Shown in pieces: positions 1-5,734 of a stretch of DNA of 9,892 bases. A program made the position numbers and the translations under genes. Origin of the DNA: OMOG01 sp041485845. GTDB lineage: Bacteria; Acidobacteriota; Terriglobia; Bryobacterales; Bryobacteraceae. Every line of letters begins with the position of its first letter. Within the stretch, counting starts at the first letter, position 1. Below the pieces are notes generated by a model. It searched no databases. It had not been told where the DNA came from and was given only the letters and a program-made list of their open reading frames with translations. Location of the stretch: assembly GCA_041485845.1 (NCBI GenBank), contig JBGPKH010000320.1, forward strand, positions 1 through 9,892, given 5' to 3'.

Positions 1-28
1 CTTACAGTCCGGCAGCCGGCGAAAAGCA

Positions 29-172
29 GGGATTGGGGATTGGGGATGGGTTGGGGGTTGGGGATTGGGGGTTGGGGGTTGGGGGTTGGGGGTTGGGGGT
101 TGGGGGTTGGGGGTTGGGGGTTGGGGAGATTGGGGGTTGGGGGTTGGGGGTTGGGGAGATTGGGGGTTGGGG
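29..172 (+). repeat. G-rich TTGGGGG heptamer tandem array
   Basis: The array is made of only G, T and a few A on the plus strand. It opens with GGGATT/GGGGATT variants (29-64), then has eight perfect TTGGGGG units (65-120). Next come two higher-order blocks, each starting with a variant unit TTGGGGAGA (121-129 and 151-159) followed by three and then two TTGGGG(G) units. Runs of four or five G spaced by TT give many possible G-quadruplexes on the plus strand, and in the RNA if transcription of the downstream gene starts upstream. Seven is not a multiple of three, and no frame contains a stop, so the array translates as open reading frame in every plus frame. That explains why the downstream frame appears to extend to position 33; I regard that extension as non-genic. 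The array ends 19 bases before the ATG at 192. Confidence 0.95.
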
Positions 173-191
173 AAATGATAAGATCCGCTGT

Positions 192-1847
192 ATGATTCGT
201 GCGCTCGTTCTGCTGGTGTTGTCCGCCTCCTGCTGGGCCCAGTTGGGGCAACAGCCGGTGCAATATCCTGCGCCTCCCGTGGAAGGCGATTGGGTTGCCC
301 ACGATTTCAGGTTTAAGTCCGGTGAAAAACTCGCCGAATTACGGCTGCATTACACTACGTTGGGCGCTCCTACGCGCGACGCGGCGGGCCACGTCAATAA
401 TGCCGTCATTATTATGCACGGCACCGGCGGAAATGGCCGTGGGTTTTTGGGGGCGGGCTTCGGCGGCGAGTTGTTCCTGAAGGGACAGCCGCTGGACGCG
501 GCCACGCACTACATCATCCTTCCCGACGCCATCGGACACGGCAAGTCCAGCAAGCCGAGCGATGGTCTCCACATGCAGTTCCCCCACTACGACTACGAGG
601 ACATGGTGCGCGGCGACTACCTCCTGCTTCACGACGGTCTCGGTGTGGACCATCTGCGGCTGGCGATGGGCACGTCGATGGGCGCCATGCACACCTGGGT
701 GTGGGGCGAGTTGTATCCCGGCTTCATGGACGCGCTGATGCCCCTGGCCAGCGGCACCGTGGAAATCGCCGGCCGCAACCGCATGTTCCGGGCCATGATC
801 ATCCAGGCGATCCGCAACGATCCGGATTGGAAAAACGGGGAGTATACGAAGCCTCCGGTGAATGGCCTGATTGCCGCGCAGTACGCCCTGTGGATGATGA
901 CCAGCAGCCCCATGCAGCTTCACAAGACCAACCCCACGCACGAGAAATCCGATGCCGCGGTGGCGGCTCTCCGCGAGCGCGCCGCCAGGACCGACGCCAA
1001 CGACATGCTGTATCAGTACGAGTGCTCGACCGACTACAACCCCTCGCCGCAGCTCGAGAAGATCCAGGCGCCGCTATACGCCATCAATTCCGCCGATGAC
1101 GAAGTGAATCCTCCGGAACTGGGAATACTGGAACGCGACATCCAGCGGGTGGCGCGCGGGCGCTACATCCTGATCCCGACGAGCGACGAGACACGCGGCC
1201 ACGGCACGCACTCTCGCGCCGCCTTGTGGAAGCACTACCTGATCGAGTTGTTGCAGCAGTCGGAGCCGCACGCCGTGCTCCTCAACCCGAAAGACGGGTT
1301 CTGGAGAGAGCGGGCGCCGGAGGTGTTTCGGGTCAAGGTTGCGACTACGCGCGGAGAGTTCACCATCGAAGCGCGCCGCGCATGGGCGCCCATGGGGGTC
1401 GATCGCTTCTACAACCTGGTGCGCGCGGGATTCTACGACGATTCGCGTTTCTTCCGCGTGGTTCCGGATTACATCGCGCAGTTCGGAATCGGCGGCGATC
1501 CAAAGGTCGCGTCGGTGTGGAGGAACGAGACGATTGCGGACGATCCGGTGGTCCAGAGCAACACTCGCGGGTTCATCGGCTACGCCATGACCGGTCCGCA
1601 TGCGCGCACCACGCAGCTCTACATCAATCTTCGCGACAACTCCCGCAACGACGCGCAGGGATTCGCGCCCATCGCCAAGGTGGTGGCGGGCATGGAGGTT
1701 GTGGACCAGCTTTACTCGGGATACGGGGAAGATTCGGGCGGAGGCATGCGGGCGGGCAAGCAGGCCCCCATGTTCGAGGGCGGGAACGCGTGGCTGGATG
1801 CGGGGTATCCCAAGCTCGACAAACTGCTGCGAGCGAGGGTGGTGTAA
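192..1847 (+). CDS. Secreted MetX-like alpha/beta hydrolase fused to a cyclophilin-type peptidyl-prolyl isomerase
   Basis: 551 aa. The start at 192 was chosen because a Sec signal peptide follows it (hydrophobic residues 3-10, probable cleavage after SCWA at 16) and everything upstream is repeat; no good Shine-Dalgarno is seen. Residues about 30-358 are an alpha/beta-hydrolase domain resembling homoserine O-acetyltransferase: HGTGG at 76-80, nucleophile elbow GTSMGAM with Ser162, likely acid Asp303 in DDEVNPP, likely His337 in RGHGTH. Residues about 377-550 are a cyclophilin domain: FFRVVPDYIAQFG matches the active-site strand (Arg422 equivalent to CypA Arg55, Gln430 to Gln63), followed by GGDP, TTQLYIN and KVVAGMEVVDQLYSGYG. 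MetX enzymes are normally cytoplasmic, so an exported form more likely hydrolyses an ester or amide than makes methionine; the substrate is unknown. The cyclophilin domain should isomerise X-Pro bonds outside the cytoplasm. The gene appears monocistronic. Confidence 0.93.
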   Translation: MIRALVLLVLSASCWAQLGQQPVQYPAPPVEGDWVAHDFRFKSGEKLAELRLHYTTLGAPTRDAAGHVNNAVIIMHGTGGNGRGFLGAGFGGELFLKGQPLDAATHYIILPDAIGHGKSSKPSDGLHMQFPHYDYEDMVRGDYLLLHDGLGVDHLRLAMGTSMGAMHTWVWGELYPGFMDALMPLASGTVEIAGRNRMFRAMIIQAIRNDPDWKNGEYTKPPVNGLIAAQYALWMMTSSPMQLHKTNPTHEKSDAAVAALRERAARTDANDMLYQYECSTDYNPSPQLEKIQAPLYAINSADDEVNPPELGILERDIQRVARGRYILIPTSDETRGHGTHSRAALWKHYLIELLQQSEPHAVLLNPKDGFWRERAPEVFRVKVATTRGEFTIEARRAWAPMGVDRFYNLVRAGFYDDSRFFRVVPDYIAQFGIGGDPKVASVWRNETIADDPVVQSNTRGFIGYAMTGPHARTTQLYINLRDNSRNDAQGFAPIAKVVAGMEVVDQLYSGYGEDSGGGMRAGKQAPMFEGGNAWLDAGYPKLDKLLRARVV

Positions 1848-1914
1848 CGTTCGGCGTGATGTTCTGCGAAGCGCCAACACATAATTGCAGGAGGTGTGCC
1901 TGGTGGGAGGGATC

Positions 1915-2057
1915 ATGCTACACCGTAAGCTGGCCTTCCTGGCCGTACTGTCAGCGCGAGCTTCCGCGGCAACCAGGTGTCTTATCTGGCAGCACGCAAC
2001 AACACGCTGAATTCGGATTGGCAGGCCGTCGGATCGGTGCCGGCGCCGCTGCCGTAA
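1915..2057 (+). pseudogene. Possible remnant of a small secreted protein, frame-broken
   Basis: A strong Shine-Dalgarno (GGGAGG, about 1905-1911) precedes ATG 1915. The first codons read MLHRKLAFLAVLSARASA, which is typical of a Sec signal peptide, but this frame stops after 31 codons. A second, overlapping frame carries protein-like sequence (SFRGNQVSYLAARNNTLN, then DWQAVGSVPAPLP) and ends at TAA 2055-2057. The two frames differ by one or two bases, so one indel near 1955-1970 would join signal peptide and tail into a protein of about 47 residues. I do not recognise a family. It may be a decayed gene, a very short real protein, or chance. Confidence 0.35.
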
Positions 2058-2070
2058 GAGCGGAGTTTGG

Positions 2071-2108
2071 GCGGGCGCATTCGGGTGAATAGGGGTGAGT
2101 GCGCCCGC
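2071..2108. repeat. 9-bp perfect inverted repeat
   Basis: GCGGGCGCA (2071-2079) and TGCGCCCGC (2100-2108) form a perfect 9-bp GC-rich stem around a 20-base G-rich loop. There is no T-tract after it, so it is not a typical intrinsic terminator. It could be an operator-like palindrome or an RNA hairpin downstream of the hydrolase region. Confidence 0.5.
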
Positions 2109-2358
2109 TGTCGTAACGGGGATTTGCCTTTAAGACGACATCGCAGGGCCTCACGTTACCGGTTTCCTGAAGCTTTTTCAGCCTGGCTCTTTCGAGCTAC
2201 GGCACTGAATCACAAGGGCTTCGGGAAAAGTCTTGTCCCAGCGCGCCCCATTTGACCGCACGCACTTGCCAGCCGAACCGAAGGCGTACTAAAACCCGGC
2301 CCGTACTGGTAGGACTAGATCCAGTCACCCATTCGGGTAAATACTCGAAAGTAAGTAG

Positions 2359-2799
2359 ATGCCACATCCTATGTCGTGCGTGTCTTGCGAATGTATCCAC
2401 GAGTTATCGGCGGACCGCTATCGCCCGATGGTGCGCCTCCTCGACAACCGGGACTTCGAGTTTCTTCGCTCGCAACCAGGCATCACTCCGCGGCACATTG
2501 CCCGACTGCGCGCCCAGCGCTGCCGGATCTTCCGCGGATATCTGCGTGCGTTGGACGACGATTTCGGGCGGGTATGCACGGCCCTCAAGCTGCTAATCGC
2601 CGAATCGCAGCAGGACCGCGCGGACCTCGCCAGCTTGCTCCTGAAGCAGCAGGCCCAGTTTGCCTGGTCCATGGTCCGGGTTCAATTTCGGCTGGTGCTG
2701 TATACCTGGGGTTTGAGCCAGGTGGATGTCTCCGGCCCCGTCAGGCTGTTCGACGGGATGCGCCTCCAGTTGGCGGCCATGTCGCCCGCCGCCGTGTAA
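2359..2799 (+). CDS. Conserved-looking protein of unknown function, 146 aa
   Basis: The start is ATG 2359, directly preceded by an in-frame TAG, so no longer version exists; a weak purine-rich GAAAGTAAG lies upstream. The protein opens with a Cys cluster MSCVSCEC (Cys7, Cys10, Cys12) that could bind a metal. It continues as a mostly helical, Arg/Leu-rich body: YRPMVRLLDNRDFEFLRSQ at 21-39, the basic segment RHIARLRAQRCRIFRGYLRAL at 45-65, and a C-terminal part ending VSGPVRLFDGMRLQL. No signal peptide or membrane segment is obvious. From memory it resembles a short protein family recurrent in Acidobacteriota that has no assigned function; this is recollection, not a search. It lies 10 bases upstream of the NTF2-like gene and is probably co-transcribed with it. 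The function is unknown. Confidence 0.82.
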   Translation: MPHPMSCVSCECIHELSADRYRPMVRLLDNRDFEFLRSQPGITPRHIARLRAQRCRIFRGYLRALDDDFGRVCTALKLLIAESQQDRADLASLLLKQQAQFAWSMVRVQFRLVLYTWGLSQVDVSGPVRLFDGMRLQLAAMSPAAV

Positions 2800-2809
2800 C
2801 CATCGTCGT

Positions 2810-3220
2810 ATGCCCGCCGACCCGCCGACCCGCATACATGACCAATTCGAAAAGGCGTTCAATGCCGCCGATCTGGCAGCACTGGTCGCCTTGTATGAAC
2901 CGGGAGCGGTGCTGGTCACGCAGCCCAATGGACCGGTAACGGGCCTGGATGCGATCCGCGAAGCATACCGCGGCTTCCTGGTCATGAAGCCCAAGATTCA
3001 TGTGGAGACGCTGGGGGTTTTCGAATCCGCCGGCGGGATCGCCATGATGCACGGCCGGTGGGAGATGACGGGCACTCAGCCGGATGGTAGCCAAGTCCGC
3101 GTGGAAGGCCGCAACACCGAAGTCGTTCGACGCCAGCCCGACGGCCGTTGCTGTTCGCGGTGGATAACCCGTTCACGCCTTAGACCGGCACTGACAGGCC
3201 AGGAGGCCTGTCCCACCTAG
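2810..3220 (+). CDS. NTF2/SnoaL-like (DUF4440-type) small protein with an apparent C-terminal frameshift
   Basis: 136 aa as read from ATG 2810, which follows the TAA of the 146-aa gene by 10 bases. Residues 8-110 look like a cystatin/NTF2-like fold of the SnoaL or DUF4440 kind: IHDQFEKAFNAADLAALVALYEP at the N-terminus, then GLDAIREAYRGFL, then beta strands ending in VEGRNTEVVRRQPDGR (98-113). Family members usually end in a strand like 'WLFAVDNP'. Here the read frame instead continues CCSRWITRSR and runs to TAG 3218-3220. Moving one frame at 3149-3150 restores WLFAVDNPFTP and a stop at 3181-3183, as if one G were lost from 'CGTTGGCTG'. The restored protein would be 124 aa. Members of this fold include isomerases, cyclases and many proteins of unknown role; no substrate can be assigned. 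Confidence 0.78.
   Translation: MPADPPTRIHDQFEKAFNAADLAALVALYEPGAVLVTQPNGPVTGLDAIREAYRGFLVMKPKIHVETLGVFESAGGIAMMHGRWEMTGTQPDGSQVRVEGRNTEVVRRQPDGRCCSRWITRSRLRPALTGQEACPT
3193..3212. repeat. Palindromic repeat, copy 1 (REP-like)
   Basis: GACAGGCC (3193-3200) and GGCCTGTC (3205-3212) form a perfect 8-bp stem with loop AGGA. It sits between two convergent genes, just after the restored stop of the NTF2-like gene (3183). The first 17 bases recur exactly at 8047-8063. A dispersed intergenic palindrome in two unrelated places suggests a REP-type element. It could also serve as a bidirectional terminator or mRNA end, although it lacks a T-tract. Confidence 0.7.
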
Positions 3221-3402
3221 GCTACGTGGCACTCCACGAGAGCTGCGTCCTGCACGTCCTCGTCTTCCGGATAATCGTAGAAGCCCTGCGTGACCTGGTC
3301 ACGGAACCAGTCGCGCACGCTCAGCGTGGCGGCGTGGATCTCCTCGTCGTGCGGCACGAGGCAAACCTTGCAGGGCCGGGGGTTCAAGGAATCGATTAGC
3401 AT
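3217..3402 (-). CDS. Small Cys/His-rich protein, 61 aa
   Basis: ATG is at 3402; an in-frame TAG 12 bases upstream limits any extension, and the ribosome-binding site is weak. The protein contains CKVCLVPHDEEIH (Cys11, Cys14, His18, His23), a spacing that could hold a zinc or other metal ion, then a helix-like segment ATLSVRDWFRDQVTQGFYDYP, and an acidic tail with Cys58. The composition looks coding, and it resembles short unnamed proteins I associate with Acidobacteriota (memory only). It converges on the NTF2-like gene. It may be last in the same direction as the GDPD operon, about 120 bases further on, but it is not clearly part of that operon. Function unknown. Confidence 0.7.
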   Translation of the reverse strand: MLIDSLNPRPCKVCLVPHDEEIHAATLSVRDWFRDQVTQGFYDYPEDEDVQDAALVECHVA

Positions 3403-3521
3403 ACGCTCATGAGACTAGCGCTCCGCGCGGCCGGATACAAGCCATGCCCTGGTAAGCACCACGCCGTAGACTTCGGTTACGGTAGTTTTGTTGACTATCG
3501 CGATGGTACGCAGGCTTGACT

Positions 3522-4313
3522 TCAGTCCTTCTTGTAGCCCTTCTCGCGCAGGTACACAACCAGCTCGCCGGGGCGGTCGGTCTGGATGCCATCGGCCCCA
3601 TCGTCGATGGCCGCCTGCCATCCCGCGGGGTTGTCGGTCGAGCCCATGCGATCCACGTAGATCTCCGCACCGGAGTCCTTGGCCAGCTTGACGATCGCGG
3701 GCTTCCAGTCCGATGCGCCGAACGCGATGACCTTCGGGTGCAGCTCCGCGACGATGCGCCCGACGACTTCCACGCTTACCGATTCCGGCATGATCTTCAA
3801 CTTCGGATTAAGCTGCTGGATGTCCCGGGAGATGCGTCCGGAGTAGATCACCACGCGATCGGCCATGCCGTGTTGCACGATGTGATCCACCAGGTCTTTG
3901 GCCGCCACCTGCTTCACATCCACGTAGATGCCGATCCTGCCGCGCGCCAGGTCGAGCACTTCGTCGAAGGTGGGAACGCGAGTTCCGGCAAATTGGGGTC
4001 CCATTTTGACGCCGGCATCGAGCGCGCGGATTTCAGCGAAGGTCATCTTGGCCACCTCGCCGCGGCCGTTGGTGCAGCGGTCGACGGCGCCATCGTGGCT
4101 CAAGACCAGCCGGCCGTCGGCGGTGGTGCGCACATCCACTTCGATGTAGTCGGCGCCCAGCCGGATGGCCTCCTCGAATGCGGGCACGGTGTTCTCGGGA
4201 TGACGCAGGTGCTCGCCGCGGTGCGCGATCGCGACCACGCGTCGCGTCTCGGCCGGCGTCTGCGCCTCCAGCAAGGGCAGCAGGAACAGGAAGAGGCAGG
4301 CGGCGCGTCTCAC
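3522..4313 (-). CDS. Secreted glycerophosphodiester phosphodiesterase
   Basis: 263 aa from GTG 4313; no Met lies before the catalytic motif, and a Sec signal peptide (RRAACLFLFLLPLLEA, cleavage near residue 17) follows this start. The GDPD domain (PF03009, TIM barrel) covers about 26-258. The key residues are present: HRG at 31-33, PEN at 39-41, EVD at 58-60 and HD at 73-74. These are the Ca/Mg-binding and general acid/base positions of the family. YVDVK and the late strand GADGIQTDRP are also seen. The expected reaction is hydrolysis of glycerophosphodiesters to glycerol 3-phosphate and an alcohol, in the periplasm or outside the cell. The gene begins 11 bases after the DUF1501 stop, so it is probably translated from the same mRNA. 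Related phosphodiesters are possible substrates. Confidence 0.93.
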   Translation of the reverse strand: MRRAACLFLFLLPLLEAQTPAETRRVVAIAHRGEHLRHPENTVPAFEEAIRLGADYIEVDVRTTADGRLVLSHDGAVDRCTNGRGEVAKMTFAEIRALDAGVKMGPQFAGTRVPTFDEVLDLARGRIGIYVDVKQVAAKDLVDHIVQHGMADRVVIYSGRISRDIQQLNPKLKIMPESVSVEVVGRIVAELHPKVIAFGASDWKPAIVKLAKDSGAEIYVDRMGSTDNPAGWQAAIDDGADGIQTDRPGELVVYLREKGYKKD

Positions 4314-4324
4314 GGCTGTGCCGC

Positions 4325-5731
4325 CTACGCCAGGGCCTCGCGAACCACTTCGCCGCTGACGATGGTGGGGCGCTCCGAGCGGCCGTTGTGCAGGTACGTC
4401 ACCTTGAGGTGGTCGAGCCCCAGGCACCACAGAATCGTCGCGTGAAAATCGTGCACGTGCACGGGGCGTTCGATGGCGCGCAGGCCGATGTCGTCGGTGC
4501 GCCCGACGACCTGGCCTTTCTTCACGCCGCCGCCCGCCATCCACATGCTGAAACCCCAGGGATTGTGATCGCGGCCATTGCCCTTCTCGTTGAACGGCGT
4601 GCGCCCGAACTCCCCGCCCCACACCACCAGCGTGCTGTCGAGCAGGCCGTGCGCCTTGAGGTCCGTCAGCAGTCCCGCGATCGGCCGGTCGGTCTCCAGG
4701 CAGTGTTTCGAGTGATTCAGATCGAGGTCCGTGTGGGCGTCCCAGCCGCTGCCGCTGCCGGAGTACAGCTCGATGAAACGGACTCCGCGCTCCACCAGGC
4801 GGCGCGCGAGCAGGCAGTTGGTCCCGAATTTCGCCGTGACCGGGTGGTCCATGCCGTACAGCTTGCGCGTGGCTTCCGATTCGCTCGTGAGGTCCACCGC
4901 TTCCGGCGCCGCCGATTGCATGCGGTAGGCCAGCTCGTAGGAGTTGAGGCGCGCTTCGAGCTCGGTGTCTTCCGGCCGGGCGTCGCCGAAGTGGCGGTTG
5001 AGCGCGCGCAGCAGGTCGAGCCGGCCGCGCTGCTGCGCGTCTCCGATGGTCGAAGGCGGCGCGAGATCCAGAATCGGCTGGCCCTCCCGGCGGAAGAGCG
5101 TGCCCTGGTACGTCGCCGGCAGGAAGCCGGAGCTCCAGTTCTTGGAGCCGCCGAGGACCTCGCCCGCGTCGGTGAGAATCACGAACGTCGGCAGGTTGCT
5201 GTTGGCGGCGCCGAGTCCGTACGTGACCCACGCGCCCATCGACGGACGTCCGGCCAGAATGGAGCCGGTGTTCATCTGGCACACCGAGCCGACGTGGTTG
5301 AGCCCGTCCGCCCAGCAGGAGCGGAACATGGTCATCTCGTCCACGTGTTCGGCGATGTTGGGGTACCAGTCGGAGACCCACATGCCGCTCTCGCCGTACT
5401 GCTTCCATTTGCGCGTGGAAGGCATGAGCGTGTTGGACGCCGTTCCCATCGCGGTGATGACCTTGCCGTAGGAAGCCGGCATCGGCTGGCCGGCCAGCCT
5501 CTCCAATTCCGGCTTGGGGTCGAAGATATCGAGGTGGCTGGGGCCGCCCTCGAGGAACAGCCAGATGACCGATTTGGCTGTCGGAGGATGGTCGGGCTTC
5601 CTGGGAGCGAGCGGATCGGCGGGTCGCGCTGCTTCAAGCATCGAAGAAACAGCCAGCGCACCCAGGCCGCCCGAGGAGCGCATGAGAAACTCCCGGCGGC
5701 TGCGGGCGGGAACGAAGTGTTGAGGATTCAT
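4325..5731 (-). CDS. Tat-exported DUF1501 (alkaline-phosphatase-like fold) protein
   Basis: 468 aa. It begins at ATG 5731, three bases after the TAA of the upstream DUF1553 gene, so translation is probably coupled. The N-terminus has a twin-arginine signal, SRREFLM at 11-17 followed by a weakly hydrophobic stretch to about 35. The DUF1501 family (PF07394) is evident from EGGPSHLDIFDPKPEL at 61-76, MNTGSILAGRPSMGAWVTYG, GSGSGWDAHTDLD, VVWGGEFGRTPF at 369-380, DHNPWG at 388-393 and HVHDFHATILWCLGLDH near 425-441. Its His/Asp motifs fit the metal-binding core of the alkaline phosphatase/sulfatase superfamily, but no activity is established for the family. DUF1501 genes commonly pair with DUF1549/DUF1553 genes in Planctomycetes and some Acidobacteria, as here. 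The length is normal for the family and the gene is intact. Confidence 0.95.
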   Translation of the reverse strand: MNPQHFVPARSRREFLMRSSGGLGALAVSSMLEAARPADPLAPRKPDHPPTAKSVIWLFLEGGPSHLDIFDPKPELERLAGQPMPASYGKVITAMGTASNTLMPSTRKWKQYGESGMWVSDWYPNIAEHVDEMTMFRSCWADGLNHVGSVCQMNTGSILAGRPSMGAWVTYGLGAANSNLPTFVILTDAGEVLGGSKNWSSGFLPATYQGTLFRREGQPILDLAPPSTIGDAQQRGRLDLLRALNRHFGDARPEDTELEARLNSYELAYRMQSAAPEAVDLTSESEATRKLYGMDHPVTAKFGTNCLLARRLVERGVRFIELYSGSGSGWDAHTDLDLNHSKHCLETDRPIAGLLTDLKAHGLLDSTLVVWGGEFGRTPFNEKGNGRDHNPWGFSMWMAGGGVKKGQVVGRTDDIGLRAIERPVHVHDFHATILWCLGLDHLKVTYLHNGRSERPTIVSGEVVREALA

Positions 5732-5734
5732 GGC

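Larger units (their letters stand above)
1848..2358. other. 511-bp interval without an intact gene
   Basis: No intact gene was recognised between the hydrolase stop and the ATG at 2359. The interval contains a signal-peptide-like start that breaks off (1915-2057, listed separately), a 9-bp inverted repeat (2071-2108, listed separately), and about 220 bases (2130-2350) in which all frames are short and unconvincing. A weak hairpin (CTGAA/TTCAG) lies near 2168-2182. No convincing promoter was found for the gene at 2359. Confidence 0.6.

Noticed and set aside
33..191. An N-terminal extension of the hydrolase made of GLGVGGW repeats
   Set aside because: It is the translation of the TTGGGGG array, which is open in all frames. 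A proper signal peptide starts at 192, so the extension is not believable.
339..1916. Long minus-strand open frames opposite the hydrolase gene (339-941 and 1074-1916)
   Set aside because: They mirror the codon pattern of the real gene in high-GC DNA, are rich in His/Arg/Ala, and show no domain.
2252..2292. A possible promoter for the 146-aa gene (TTGACC or TTGCCA with TACTAA)
   Set aside because: The spacings are 29 and 15 bases, neither near the optimum of 17, and the -10 match is poor.
3415..3521. A coding-like stretch (SLRTIAIVNKTTVTEVYGVV) on the minus strand after the GDPD stop
   Set aside because: It has no own start codon and is only reached through a frame that overlaps the GDPD gene. 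It may be chance or a decayed tail, and the evidence is too thin to list.
4314..5408. Extension of the GDPD reading frame far upstream (628 codons in total)
   Set aside because: The upstream part overlaps DUF1501 out of frame and is low-complexity. The signal peptide begins at GTG 4313.
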